Part shown: positions 45,540-58,470 of the stretch, piece after piece
How the letters are laid out: every line of letters begins with the position of its first letter
Numbering within the stretch: position 1 is the stretch's first letter
Assembly (NCBI RefSeq): GCF_017591425.1
Contig: NW_024465369.1
Coordinates: 30,651,501-30,715,500 of the forward strand
Length of the DNA stretch: 64,000 bases
Source of the DNA: Ochotona curzoniae
Lineage: Eukaryota > Chordata > Mammalia > Lagomorpha > Ochotonidae
Reading direction: 5' to 3'
The notes under the pieces: model-generated
Database searches by the model: none
Told to the model about the DNA's origin: nothing
The model's input: only the letters and a program-made list of their open reading frames with translations
Program-made: the position numbers and the translations under genes

Positions 45540-45600
45540 ATTAGACAAGAGAGAGACAGAGAGATAGAGAGAGAGACAGAGAGATAGAGAGAGAGAGACT
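45540..45600 (+). repeat. (GA)n/(GAGATA)n simple repeat
   Basis: Interrupted GAGA and GACAGAGAGATA units over about 60 bp, then a longer purine-rich stretch to about 45700. Confidence 0.9.
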
Positions 45601-46354
45601 ACAGTTATATGAAGAAACAAGAGTGAATGAGAGATGAAAAGGGTATAACAGAGACAGAGAAGGAACTGAGGAGAAAGGAAGGCAAGAAGAGGAATTAGAA
45701 ACTTAACATCTTGTTTACAGGCCGGGAGGTTAATATGCAGATCATGACCTTCCAACAGCCCCTGGGCAGTCCATCATAGTGTCAGTGGGAGGCTCTGCCC
45801 CTGCTGTGCTGAGTGTTCTTTGACCCCAGACTCACGTCCTTGTTCACCATTCTCAAGGTCATCCCTGCACACCCATTGCCATCCAAAGTGTCCAGGAATC
45901 AAAAGGCAGCGGATATCCCCTCAGCCTGGGTTTCTAAATTCACTAAAGTCACAGAATATTTATTTATTTGCTATTGTTTCATCTCCATCAAGGTTATTTC
46001 CTGCCACTGTCTGTCCTAACTTGTACTTAGAGAACAATGCTGTGTGAAGATAAAGCTGCAGTTAGGGAACATAATAAAACAAGGAAAGGCATTGCAAGTG
46101 AAAGCTTCATGAAACACTTAATAGTCTCATAAAAGAAACCGACACTTTAACTATGTGTCAAATGCCCATTCCGAAAGTCCTTGGGGTTACACAAAACACA
46201 ATCCATAAAGTCTTAACTTAGCTACAGTTCTTAACCTGTTCTCCGTGTATGGGACTCAGCGAATCACACGAGCTTCCATCAATAGGAAACACATCTCTAT
46301 TTATGTTCACTCTTTAAAATATGCTTTAGAAATGAAACACTTTAAATAAGCAGT

Positions 46355-46435
46355 GAATTGTTTATTTTGTATCCATATGAAGAGCAAAGAGAGAGAGAGA
46401 TCTGCCATCCACTGATTTACTCCCAAAGTGTCCAT
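46355..46435 (-). mobile_element. Short SINE fragment
   Basis: GAGAGAGAGAGATCTGCCATCCACTGATTTACTCCC matches the antisense 3' third of a C-type SINE; sequence to the right does not continue the match. Confidence 0.55.
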
Positions 46436-47664
46436 ATAAAATTCAGCATTTCCTTCAATTCTGAATATAGGCCACAAGCCTCAATGCTAGTAACATTGTC
46501 TGTTACATTGTAACCAATAAAAATTACAGATATTATTACATAGCTGCATAGCTGCTGTAGGTATCTAAAAATATATTATTTATCTTCAGGCTAAAGTAGA
46601 AAATTTGTAAATTCTTAACACTTTTTATTTAGTATGGTAATAGAAAACACAAAATGTCACAATTTTTTTTAAAGATGTTTCCATAAATATACAACAGTAT
46701 AATTCATCTCCTTTGCAGTTTTGTATTATTTGATTTCATGAATTTAAAAATGTTATCCCAGGTAAAAGAGGTTTCAATAACAGAATCATCAGAATCACTG
46801 GTACCAGAAAAGAAAAATGCTTATTCATGTACTGATAGACAAAATGGGCAGATAGCAGGGCTTTTAACCCCAGTAAGCCAGATTAACATCTGCTTTCAAA
46901 TTATTGTCACCAGGATAGTACAAAGATTGCCTAAATGCTATGTAGGGGCTTTAAATAATCCTAAGAATTTCAGGACTTTTTGAGAAAGATTTCCTAAAGT
47001 TCTGGATTTGACAAGAAAAAGAAATTGGCTCTGAAGCTGCATACCTGTGAGCTTAGCTTCTAAACCCCAGAATATGCCATAAAAAATCCTCAAATCTATG
47101 TGCAAGAAAATAAGATCAAATTTACCCAAAGAAATCATCTAATCTTAAAAAAAAAAAAAAAAAAAGCAAGTGCCCTCCAAAGAAATAACCCAGTAGAAAT
47201 CAAGAACAAGCAACAAACTACAAACACAGCTTTACTTTTTCTGTTAGGATCCAGATAGAAAGTCCTGTCTAAGTGGACATGTGGGGTTATATATGGTCAG
47301 TCCCTTCTGGCCTGGCATCAGCATCAGATATTGAAGCAGCACCAGGCTGCTTCTTAAACCGATAACCTGGTTCAGATACCAACCTGAGCTTGCCATCTTC
47401 GCAGCTCAGTCGGGTAAATGGTTGCTGCCTCTCACCAGGAAGACACTGAGTCACAGTTCATGATTTCTATGGGAAAAGGAGCAGAAGAGGCAGGTTAAAG
47501 CTGGCTGGGATTAAAGGAGTCCACAGAGCCCCCAGTGTAGATTAGCAAGATGTGTCCCAGGCCATACCACCTCTATTTGGTTTTATGGAAAGTTAGAGGA
47601 GAGGGTAGGGTAGGCTATGCCTTTTCTATTTGTTTATTTATTTATCTATTTATTGATTTATGTA

Positions 47665-47995
47665 TGTATTTAAGATTATTAATGTACATTTATTTGAAAG
47701 CCAGGGTTAGACAGACAGAGAGAGAGAGAGAGAGATCTTACATTCACTGGTTCTTTCCACAAATGACCTCAACAGCTGAGGCTGAGCTATGACAAAGCCA
47801 GGAGCCAAGAGTTTCATCTGGGCCTCCCACACAAATGGCAGAGTCCCACACACTTGGGCCCTCGTCTTTGCTTTGCCAGATGCATTAACGGGGAGGTAGA
47901 TGACAGGAAAAGGAGCTAAGACTTGAATCAGTGCTCATGTAGAATACAGATCATATTTTTAAGGTTCTGTATTATGTAATCTATTACCACCTGCC
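47665..47995 (-). mobile_element. C-type SINE in NOSTRIN intron
   Basis: TTAATGTACATTTATTTGAAAG, a GA run (47716-47734), CATTCACTGGTTC, and a degraded head near 47985 mark an old minus-strand copy. Confidence 0.75.
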
Positions 47996-50163
47996 ACGTG
48001 AAGCACAAATATTACACAGATGGCTAATAGATACACATAATCCAAGAGGGGGCATATTTTGAAATAGTATTCCTCTGTGAAATCAGAATTTCCATGAAAC
48101 CTGTGCCTGTATAGGAAAGGCATCCAACAAAAGTGCATTCAATTATACTGAAAAAGAGTGCCATTGTTTATTTAACATCAGTTTAATGTTTAATAGGCCT
48201 CTAAGGCATTTGAACTGTGAAAGTCAAAAGGAAAGTCTAGATCAAGCTTGATCTAAGCATTTGATATTGTTTGCCATCCACCTATCTAATCATTTCATAT
48301 GCTGATTGCCTGCATCACTTTTTGTAATGGCGGTATGAATACAGCACAATTTGCCTGAGTGCTGGATAGAAACATTTTCCAATGACAGAACAGCAAATAT
48401 CTGTATAGACTAGTGTTCTGTGTGAAAGAATTTTTTTAGAGACTTAGAAAAGTCCCAACTATCCCACCAGCAGCCTAAAGGCTCTCTAAAAGCTGGGGGA
48501 AGTCATACCATTTTTCTCATAGTAGGTAAGGTTCCCAGAAAGAAGCAACATATTAATATAAATTCCTCTTTGAATATACTGTTAGTATTAGATTATTTCT
48601 TAGCATGGATATTTGGGAAAGGATGGACTATTCAAAAGTACAATGGGTAGGAAAAGGACACTGAAAATTTCTTCTTTCCCACAACTTGGGCCAGAGCAAA
48701 CCTTTCTTCTTGTGCTGTTTATGTTATATACACAAACATATTGCTCGTAGCACATAAATGTTACTATAAGTGATTACACTGATTAGTCAGTTATAAACAC
48801 ACTTGGTTCTGAAATCAATTTGCTTATTGACCATTTCTAATCACAGTCTTGTTCCTGCCTGTTGCATTTGTGTTGAGCTCTTTAGGCCATAAGCATAAAC
48901 AAAGGGATAGGAGTGTCATGGTTTCCAACCATGCTCCTGAACCCCTCCAAGATCTCTGGGGTTTGCAAGCAGGCTAGGAACAAAGGAGACAAAGTCAAGG
49001 CTGAGAGATTTCGTTCTCTCAAAGCAGATGCAGTGCACAATTCTCTAATGATGTGGACACAAACATGTATGCTGGACCAGATAGTCTTTGGGGTCTGCTT
49101 TAGCATTTAGGAAAGTCTGCTTTGGGGTTTTCATGTCTGCATAGATGGCACGTGAAGAAAGGCATGGAGTCATTGCTTTTAAATAAGGAGTTATGCTAAG
49201 GTCATGGAACACTCTTAGCTATGATTTATTGATGGCACCTTTACAGCAGGGAATTTACAGCACACTGAACAGGGTATCAAAGACAAAGATTCTTTTCTTT
49301 GATGGAAGAAGTAGAACTGCTTTCTGTTACCACTAAGTTACAACAACCACCTGTATTGAGGAGCTTCCCAACGCACAGGAGCCTGAGTGTCCTGGAGTTC
49401 CAAGAATGCGTTACACATGTCCCTGAAACTCAAAGCCCCTCAGCCCTTGACCCGATAGGGAGGCAGAACCAAGAGCCTGTGGCCTCTTTCCAGAGCAACT
49501 TTGTCCATTTACCATGCTGTTCCTGTGCAGATATTTTCTGCCTATGGGAAAAATTATTAAATGTTTGAAGACCATCTGGCAAAATCTAGGACTGGCAGCC
49601 CCAGGGTCAATTGATGCCATAAACTGTGTGTGGACTGAGCCACCCTTTACTTTAGAAAGTGGAGCTTGAATGTATTTGGGGAGACCAGCACATGCTACAC
49701 CAGGGCCACAGAAGGCAGCTGAGTTTTCAGTTTGTTTTACACTTTCAGCGTGATCTGCTTTCTGAAAACCAGACCACTTGAGGCTAAATAAAACATGGGT
49801 CTTAGGGAATTTTAATGGCCTGATAAGTTTGGAAATGGAAGATGCCCCTGCATCCCAAGCACATAGAAACAAATCTCACTTAGACAAGTCTTGCCTGTTT
49901 GCACACTTATCTTCCAATTTCACTCCCTACTCTTCTTCCTCACTCACAACTGTTTCCAGGCGTTGTGGGCTGCACGGTTCTTTCCCTCAGGACAAACACA
50001 GCTTCTTTGTTTCACTTGCAATTCTCCAGAAGGACTCTACCACTCTACACTTTGCCTTCTCCCAGCCCCAGCCCCAGCACTAGCCTGATCTTGTGGGCGC
50101 AGAAAACACTTACTCTGCAAATTTGCATTCCTGTCCTTCTCTTGTCCAGGACCTTGTAGTTTT

Positions 50164-50184
50164 TCATTGTTGTTGTTGTTGTTA
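50164..50184 (+). repeat. (TTG)n simple repeat
   Basis: About six TTG triplets. Confidence 0.85.
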
Positions 50185-50799
50185 TCTAGCTTAATATTAT
50201 TGGATATTTCTAACTAAACAAAATATGAAAACAACAGAATTTACAGAGAAAAATCACTGAATAAGATTTTAATGAATGAAGACTTACAACATTGCTTATA
50301 TGTGAACTCTAAATAAAAAATCACTTTAAAAGTCACTTTCTCCAGATTGATGTATGTGTAATATAATTCAAGATCCCAATAGAGGTTTTTTAAAATTGTA
50401 ATTAGAGAACTAGTTGTATGGGAGAACAAATGCCCAAGAATAGACAAAGAAAATATAAGAAGGAAAAAGAACAGCTGTTTGAGAGCAGAATGAAATCGTT
50501 GTAAGCACATAATGTGTATCATTAATTTCTGTATCATGACTATTTTATGATGCTGGTATGTTTCACAATTTGAAACAAAGATTAAAAGACTGTTCAGCTG
50601 CACATGGGAAAATCCAAAACAAAAATGTCTTTCTAAAGTCCCCTGTACCTCTCTCACACATAAAACTGAATTCAACACAGAGGACTCAGGACTTGTCGGC
50701 ATAGCTGCTATGAACCCAGACTCGTTTCTTCTCTAGCAATATAATCTAAATGTGTGCTCCTGTCTCCAGGATTCAGCTGGAGAGTGCTAAGAAAGGAAA

Positions 50800-50960
50800 A
50801 AGGCAGAGCACCTTCCGCTTACTGAGTGTCCCATGTAGCAGGCACAGCCACATGCATGAATACCTTGGGGGCCCAGGAAGTGCAATAGCCCCTGCATATG
50901 GTGCTAGTGCAGAATTAGAGAGCTTGGGGCCAGAGAGGAAGAAGGATCTAAAGACATGAC
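50800..50960 (+). mobile_element. Possible MIR/L2 fragment
   Basis: TTACTGAGTGTCCCATGTAGC followed by GCAGGCACAG and GGGGCCAGAGAGGAAG resembles an eroded MIR or L2 3' end. Confidence 0.35.
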
Positions 50961-51534
50961 CTGACCCATGCCCCTATGCATAGACTTGGAATAATACAAT
51001 ACCTAGGATGTGGTAATAGCCTTAAGTACTCTAAATTCTCTCATCCTCGTGCAGTATCTTGTCTTTCCTCCCAATTTAATACAGAAAGCTGTGATATTTG
51101 GCAGCCAAGTTTTCTGTTTTCTATTCCCCGTAGAATGAACTTATCCTCTAGGAATGATACAATCCTAATAAGGTCTCCTTTCTCCTCTTACAGATGCACT
51201 AGGTAAGTTCTGGTGAGCATTTTTATTTGCTTCAACTTAATATTTTACTTATTATTTTTAACACAGCATGTTTTTAATTCACATGATGGTCAAAGGTTTA
51301 ATGCCCCACCAAATAAAGAGATCAGCAAATAAGATGAAAAAAAAAAAAAAAACCACGACAGTTCAACAGGAAAAATAGGCAAGGGCTAAATACATTGAAA
51401 AGATATTCAACTTCAGTCAATCAAGCAAATTTCCAAATGGACACAAAATAATTAAAGCTGTAGTAAAATGTAACTTTTAACGATTCCTCTGACACAGATT
51501 TAAAGAAAAGTTCGACTGTAACTCAGCAGAACTG

Positions 51535-51720
51535 ATACACAGGCATTCCATTCTTTTATTTTCAATTTTTGCTTTCTAAATTTTAGCTCCCCCAAATGAA
51601 GAAAAACATGTGGAATTTTTCTCCTGTGTGTGTCTGGCTTATTTAATTCAACATGATGCTCTCTAGCCATTTTGATGCAACTTGCAGAATCTCATTCATT
51701 TTGAAAAATGCAATCTGTTG
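51535..51720 (-). mobile_element. Antisense L1 3'-end relic
   Basis: GTCTGGCTTATTTAATTCAAC then CTCTAGCCATTTTGATGC and GAATCTCATTCATTTTG are antisense L1 3' wording, similar to the relic at 42590. Confidence 0.65.
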
Positions 51721-52527
51721 TTGCCTCTAACAGCTGGAAATTATGAGAGTATGTATGGAATGCTCCACCATCTAATTCACCTGCCCCGTGTCAGAGAAAG
51801 CTGCAGAGTCAGCTGACACTTGCCCTGTCCACTTGGATACTTAAAACTCTGAGGTCATCAGTTTTGAAGCTTATACATACAATATTCAGAATGACATGGT
51901 GGAGGAATAAATCACATGATAAGTTTTTTTTTTTTTGCTTGAAATTCTTGGTTCCTCAGGCTAAATCATATATGAATGAATTTATAAAAATTTACTTACG
52001 TAAAAGGTTTGGTTCAACCAAATTAGTTGTCAAACTTACAAGATCTCTGTCACTGGATTTGAGACATAGAGGGGACAAGGGCAACTTTTTATTGCCAAGT
52101 TATTCATTTACAATTTCATACCTAGCCAAGAAAAGCTTGCTTTAATAGTGTGTCTTGAGCCCCATGAATATTGTTTTGAGATGGTTAAGTCGAGGTACAA
52201 AATGGTTAGAGTGGACTTTCGACCTTTCTGGAAACAACAACAGTGGCAAGAAACCAGACTCCAGGAGCATGCCCTGCTGAGTTGCTTATATTTGGCATTG
52301 GGGAGAATCATACAAACCAGCTTTATCTGACAATGACTCCAGGAGCTTGAAATCCAGTTGGAAGAGGTTTCACCTTGACTTGGACAAATCGTGCAAAAGA
52401 AGCACATCCTTGTCGCTGCACAGTCATTTCCAACGCCACCATTCCATTAGCAAGCCAAAGGCATTTATGCAGCTGCCTTTGCAAGTGCTCCTAACCCTCC
52501 TGTTCATTGTTTGTTTGTTTGTTTCAG

Positions 52528-52613
52528 TATAACAAAGTATACAAGAACCTAAAGGAGTTTTCTCAAAATGGAGAGAATTTCTGCAAGCAGGTCACGTCCA
52601 TTCTTCAGCAAAG
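52528..52613 (+). CDS. NOSTRIN: NOSTRIN second coding exon (start of F-BAR domain)
   Basis: The exon has 28 full codons plus two bases of a split codon. The peptide starts YNKVYKNLKEFSQNG, continues ENFCKQVTSILQQ and leaves an AG that would complete an arginine codon with the next exon. This is the amino end of the NOSTRIN F-BAR domain, which forms a crescent dimer that binds and bends membranes. The acceptor is a clear TTTGTTTGTTTCAG ending at 52527, built on a TTTG repeat, and the donor is GTACAA at 52614, weaker than the consensus. The 86-nt length puts the next junction in phase 2. Only one conservative change (isoleucine for valine in VTSVLQQ) is seen against the human version I remember. 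The next exon, expected to begin with an ANLEISYAK-like peptide, was not found before the window end. Confidence 0.95.
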
Positions 52614-53474
52614 GTACAAACTGTAATTTACAATCAACGGCTCTTCTTTTGCAGTTGCCACGAGTGATGTGAGTGGAGGCGAGATTGCAGGCTGTCCTAC
52701 TTTCCAGAATATGATGCGGTGTTTTAGTTCTCTAGAGACTGATTTTAAGAGTGATTCTCTTCTCTTATACATTTATCTACTGAGTACCATAAAAACCAAG
52801 GGATAACAGGAAGTAATTCTGTTTGGAAAGCCTCAGCCAAGCGTATTCTGCTTTCACAGTCTGAGTTCATCCCCTGCTGCTGTATCTGATGTAGATACAA
52901 TACAATGATGTAGTACAATGCTTGCCATTGTACTGTTCAACCCACAGTGATTATCAGTGAAAAGTTGTGTGTCTCCTGCAGAAGCAGAGGCTATGCCTTC
53001 CTTATCAGCAACTTGAGCCTGGCCTCTTGGAATTCTTTGCTGAATGTCTGATGGCTGAAAGCAAGGGTGGATGAAAAGCCATACCCTGTCTATATGCTTT
53101 ACTCCTAACACCAGGTGTGGCTGTGTGTGAATTTGTTCCCTGGGCTGAAATGTACCCTCTTCACTCAGTCAAGAATGGCACAAAACACCCTGCTTAAAAT
53201 TAGGGAACCCAAGGACTGACTAAGGGCATAAGACAGGTTTTAGGCCTTTTCCCTGACCCTATTCAGCTCTGTAATAAACATTTCTAAAGAGATTGTGAGA
53301 TAGTTCTTATAAACTAAACTATCCCACATTTAAAATAATGTTCATGTGCCAGAAGGAATTGATTCTGTGGATTAAATGAATCCTATACTAGTAGGTCAAG
53401 AGCAAAGATTAGCTGTATCAGAATCAATAACCAAGACCAAAAAGAAGGATATGGGAAAGCACTAACAGTTTTGT

Positions 53475-53780
53475 TTCAAGATTTTTTCTTTAAATGTAGA
53501 TTTATACAGGAAGAAAGATCTTCCATTTGCTGGCTCACACCCGAATGGCCACAACAGCCAGAGCTGAGCCAATCTGAAACCAGGAACCAGAAGCCTCCTC
53601 CAGGTCTCCCAAGTGGTTACAGCATCCCGAGTCTTTGGGCCATCTTCTACTGCTTTCCCAGGCCACAAGCAGGGAGCTGGATGGGAAGTGTAGCAGCTTG
53701 GACATGAATTGATGCCTGTATGGGATCCTAGGCATACAAAGCTAGAATTTAGCCCCAGAGCCAATGCACTGGGTCCATTA
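53475..53780 (-). mobile_element. C-type SINE
   Basis: AGATTTTTTCTTTAAATGTAG start, TGCTTTCCCAGGCCACAAGC body and head complement near CCAATGCACTGGGTCC. Confidence 0.85.
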
Positions 53781-53829
53781 ATAGGCTTTAATAAAGAAAA
53801 ACAGGTCAAGTTAAAAAAGAAAAATTTCC

Positions 53830-54165
53830 TAAAGATGTGCCTGCTTACTTAAAAGCCGGTGGCCAGTGGGGAGAGTCCAGGCACAGGGTGGGAGAGGAGG
53901 CAGAGTAGAAGAGAGCTTCTATCTGCTGGTTCACTCCTCATGCAGTTGCAAAGGCCAGGGCTGGGCCAAGCTGATGTCAGGATGCCAGAACTCTACTTGG
54001 GTCTCCTATGTGGGTCCAAGTACTTGGGGCAGTCTCTTCTGCCTTCTCAAGTGCATGAGTGAAAGTTGGAACTCAAGTGTAATGGCCAGAACTCAAACCA
54101 ATGTTCAGATATGGGATGCCCACAGTATAAATAGTGGCTTAAACCAATGCTGCACAGCACTATCC
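53830..54165 (-). mobile_element. Old C-type SINE
   Basis: CTATCTGCTGGTTCACTCC, CTTGGGTCTCCTATGTGGG and a degraded head near TGCTGCACAGCACTATCCC. Same orientation as its two neighbours. Confidence 0.7.
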
Positions 54166-54175
54166 CAAAGGAAAA

Positions 54176-54500
54176 AAATCTTTAAAAAATATTTGTTATT
54201 TTTATTGGAAATATAGATTTACAGAAAGAAGGAGAGAGAGAGAGCTCTTCCATCCTCTGGTTCACTTCCCAAATGGCCACATAGCTGGAGCTGTGCCATT
54301 CTGAAGCCCGGAGCCAGGAGTCTCTTCCAAGTCTCCCACATGGGTACAGGCTCCCAAGCTTTATGCCATCCTCTGCTGCTTTCCCAGGCCTTAAACAGGG
54401 AGCTGTATGGGAAGTGGAGTGGCTGAGACATGAACTGGCATATAGGATCACAGTACTTGCAAAGTGAGGATTTAGCCAATTGAATCATCATGCTGGGCCT
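54176..54500 (-). mobile_element. C-type SINE
   Basis: TATTTTTATTGGAAATATAG start, TGCTTTCCCAGGCCTTAAAC body and a head complement ending CATGCTGGGCC. Third of three minus-strand copies lying in a row. Confidence 0.88.
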
Positions 54501-55308
54501 TGCGGGGGGGGAAATATTTAAATACGAAATTTTAACAGCCATATTTATTAAAGTCCATAAAAGAGAAAGGGAGAGGACCCATTTAGGAAGGACTTTCTTC
54601 CATAAGAAATATTTTTTTATCTGTCTCAAAGGAAATTATTTAAATAAGGCCAGCTAGCTATTCTTTGAAAACTCAACTCAGGACCCAGATTAGCAAACAT
54701 TTCCGGCTTGTGAACAGGAAGAATCTGTACACATTAGTTAAGCACGTGACTTGTGTTGCTCTCATCTGATCCTTGGGGATTTGGTGTCTTAGGAGTTCAG
54801 CTACTGCCTGGTAGAGAGCTTTGAAGATGGTAGAAAACAATGCCTGCTCATAAAGAGGCTCAACAGTTAACTGAAAAACCTGGAGGCATCACTGCTTGAA
54901 AGGTTGCTTTCTTGTTTCTCCCCTGTTCACATCAGCTTCCCACATCTCCACCCTGCCACAGACAAGTCTATATTCTCCGTACAGCACCTTCGTTCCTTGT
55001 CTGTGTCTCTCTATGGCCACCACCTACCCCGGCCTAGAAATGTGTAAAAGCCTCTCTTTGCACAGTTACAGGGCAGAACAGGCTGAGGAGCTGAAGACAG
55101 CTCCCTCCATGGCTTTCCCTCCTAAAGAAGCAGTGCTATTGGTTAGCAAAATTGCAAGAGCATTCCTGAGAAAAACATATGTACAAAAAATAAAACTCAT
55201 GTTCTCTCTAGATGAAGAAAAATTACACTAGGTCATTTGTACAATAAATTCTTTGCGAAACACTTTGTAAATCTAACCTTGTACAATTAAATTACTTATA
55301 TAATTGAA

Positions 55309-55335
55309 TTAAGGGTATATATGATATACCCTTAA
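55309..55335. repeat. Perfect 12-bp inverted repeat
   Basis: TTAAGGGTATAT (55309-55320), a three-base loop ATG, then ATATACCCTTAA (55324-55335). Function unknown. Confidence 0.9.
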
Positions 55336-55987
55336 CTCAAATGTCATCAGTCACTGATTTATGTTGATTCAAGTACACGTACAATTATAATATCCCCAAA
55401 TCCTTAAGATTCCTTGTTCTCCCTCCACAACCCTCATCAGTTCTTGATCATGAAGTTAATCCTGGGGATGTGTGCTCACATTCAAGAGGTGGCCTGTGGG
55501 GAGAACTGTTTTCCACTGGACACAAACACTTGGTTAGGCTATGAATGCATAGCATGTTGTGTTATTGTGTTCCTGCATGCCAGCAGCCACAGACAGAGGA
55601 CACCTCCCTTCCTAGCTTTGGGTAATTTTTCTCTTGAGAGAATCGTGTGATTTTGAGGTCACTACTTCTTCCTGTCATGTTGGAATGGAGCCCACATTAT
55701 AAACACATGACAAGGGTGAATGGTTATACTTCAGCTGGCCTTGCTATTTCCTTACTCTGTAAATTCAAAATTGCTGGCCTACACATACATCAGATAAAAG
55801 GCTGACTCTCACCAACTGTACTTAAGTTAGGTCAGACCTTATTTCTTCATAAATGCATGAGTTCAATACAGTTGCATCAATGACTCCTACCTTTTCCCTT
55901 GTTTTGTTTTATTTTTAATTTTATATTTTTTTCAAAAGGAACTCTCCTGTTGGGATTGGAGATAAGAATAGCATCATAAAATAAATT

Positions 55988-56275
55988 TAGGAGTTGGCAT
56001 TGTGGTATAGCAGGTTAAGTGATCTCCTGCAACACCAGTTTCCAAAATCAGTGCCAGTTCAGGCTCTGGCTGCTCCATGTCCAACCCAGCTTCCTGGTAA
56101 TACACCCAAGAAAACAGCAGAAAAAAGTGTCTGGACCCCTGGGCTCTGGATCCATGGGGGAGACCTAGATGAAGCACCTGGCTCCTGGTTTTGGCTTGGA
56201 ACAACCCCAGCTGATGTGATTATTTTTAGGGTGAGTCAATGGATAAATCTCTCTCTCTATTCGCCGTGTGTGTGT
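55988..56275 (+). mobile_element. C-type SINE
   Basis: AGGAGTTGGCATTGTGGTATAGC head, CCAGTTCAGGCTCTGGC B-box region, and a CT end that passes into an AT-rich TATA-type repeat (56279-56352). Confidence 0.82.
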
Positions 56276-56278
56276 GAA

Positions 56279-56352
56279 CATATATATCTAGACATAAATC
56301 ACATATATATCACACATATATCCAGAACATATATAGATATATATGTGTATAT
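56279..56352 (+). repeat. (AT)-rich simple repeat
   Basis: Alternating CATATATAT and ATAGATATATATGTGTATAT blocks at the SINE tail. Confidence 0.8.
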
Positions 56353-57663
56353 AGACAGATGCTTCTCAAATAAACTAAATAAATATTTTTTTGAAAAAGG
56401 TAAATCTCATAAGACTAATAAAATTGTACTCTTGCCATACATATGGCCATACATACAGCCCACATTTCCAATGAAAGTTAAGACAAAAAATCACAGAGGT
56501 TAATCCAGCAGCTGGCATAATGAAAGAAAGAGTATATTGGATCTGAAATTAGAGGCACCTACCAGCTAAAATGCACTTGATAAATATTCGTAGGTTGAGT
56601 GAAGAAATAAAAGCAGGAATTATTACACCTGCACCCTTGTCTTACCATCTGTCCTTGGCGGTTGACATTTCCACACACTTTGTATATTCCATAGTAAGGT
56701 AGATATACTCCACAGATTTCTGAATCAGCAGGTGGAGAGAAGAGGCAGCTTCACAGCCAAGCTGAAAATCCAGATAATGCTTCTTTTCCAAGCTCAGCTG
56801 CCTCCTTGCATTTACTCTAATTGGGGGTGACAGAAAGTAAAGCTGTTTTTGAAACACTATTTGCTTGGATGTTCTGCAATTCATGCCCATGCTTAGTTGC
56901 TTTCACCAATTAGGTACTTGAGTTTCCATTTTTGCTATTGCAAACTCAGATTTGACCAGCAGCTCCCAAGATGCGTAATGACAAAGTCCTTGAGTTCACT
57001 TCCACACACAGATCAAATTTAAAGAGACAACTGCACTTTCCTAGAAACTAAGAATCTGGCTTCCTGCTGCATGACAGCAAGTATTTAAACTGGTCTTGAT
57101 GGGAAAATCAATTGTTTCTCTGTAAAAAAAAGCTTACTACCAGGCAAGAACTGCCACTCTAGACATAAAAAAGAATTAATAGAAGGAAGTGTAGTTGGCC
57201 ATTTGTTCCATCCATAATCTGTTTCAGATAGTGTCAACAAAGGAATAAAAAATGGATTTCAATTCTTGAGAATCTTTGAGAAATCCCCACCTTTTCCACT
57301 GTAGCATTGCCCTGGGAGATATAAACCCCCACAGCTTCAACTCTTTTGCAGAGCAAGGATGACAAAATGTGTATCAGCAGCCAACATGGCTTAACTGTTG
57401 TGTGAACTGTCATTCATTTGAAACTACCTTAGTTGTGTCCACGTGTCTGTCCCATGGCATTGCAAAGTCAGCATATCCAGCAGTTTGTTGGCTTTTCTGC
57501 ACAGTTGGTCCTCCTTCTGTAATTTTACTGTGTTGGCTGAGATCACTGCCCAATCAAACAAGAGCAATATCTGGGAGTCACCTGTATCTACAACTCTTTC
57601 TTTCTCAACTCATGATCAAGACTTCATTTTTCTTTCTAAATTCCTTTGATGCCCATAACTTTC

Positions 57664-57702
57664 TGTTTTTCTTTCTTTCTTTCTTTCTTTCTTACTTTCT
57701 TT
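57664..57702 (+). repeat. (CTTT)n simple repeat
   Basis: About nine CTTT units with one interruption. Confidence 0.93.
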
Positions 57703-58416
57703 GCACTTCATTTCCTCTTGTATTGTTCTATTAAAAGTCTCTCTTGAACTATTCTATCTAGGGCCACTGCCTCACACTATGAGCTTGTATATTGGAAAAA
57801 AAAGTACTTTACTGACTGGGATGAATGGAGACAACTTCAATCCACCCTTGTCCTTCAAATCTGGCTCAAACCTGGCTCAAAGCTGTTTTAGATATGTATT
57901 AGATTTGGCCTCTTTACCCTAGCTCTCACACTCCATTGTGGCCTGTATGAAATCTTATCCATCCCAATTAACAGAACGGAAAATGGAAAGGATCACACAT
58001 GTTGATGCCAGTCCAACTGAGACTCACTTCAGGGGCATGCTGTTCATGAGCTGGCAGTGCTGGGCACCTCCCTGGGAATCCCAGTATGCTCAGGTGTCCT
58101 GCTCCAGCTCCATGCACAGAATCTGAGGGTCCTCCATGGGAAGGAGCATTGGCTGTCATCAAGCACAAAGAGCTCAAGGGGACAGCGGGAGCCCTCAGGG
58201 TGGGGGGTGGGGATGATCACTGGGATGGAGAGGAGGTCTAAATGTGTAGATCTTGCTCTCACTTCACTGCCTCTCATTTAAACAGAACAACCACAGTAAT
58301 GTCTATGTGATACAGTGGGAGTCTGTAGAACATTCTGTGTCTCAGATAAAACATTCTAAAAACTGGCTTTCTTCAGTATATCTGAGTCTTACCACCACAA
58401 CACCCCTCTCTTCCTC

Positions 58417-58418
<2 letters not shown>

Positions 58419-58458
<40 letters not shown>

Positions 58459-58470
58459 ACGCGCACACAC
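58419..58470 (+). repeat. (CA)n microsatellite
   Basis: About 18 uninterrupted CA units followed by GTGCACGCGCACACACAC, an interrupted continuation. Confidence 0.95.

Larger units (their letters stand above)
44080..52527 (+). other. NOSTRIN: NOSTRIN intron 1 (between the first two coding exons)
   Basis: An 8,448-bp intron from GTGAGT to TTTGTTTCAG. It contains one full SINE (47665-47995), a SINE fragment, an antisense L1 relic, a MIR-like fragment and simple repeats. The rest, including 44080-45535, 45605-46350, 46440-47640, 48000-50160 and 51730-52527, is unique sequence in which I see no gene. SINE density is much lower than in the intergenic region. Confidence 0.88.

Noticed and set aside
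46738..46983. 81-codon open frame with polar composition
   Set aside because: It is intronic, short and unlike any NOSTRIN exon; no domain recognised.
50241..50702. 153-codon minus-strand open frame
   Set aside because: AT-rich composition gives a Phe/Leu/Ser/Ile-rich peptide with no known family. It lies in a NOSTRIN intron with no sign of exons.
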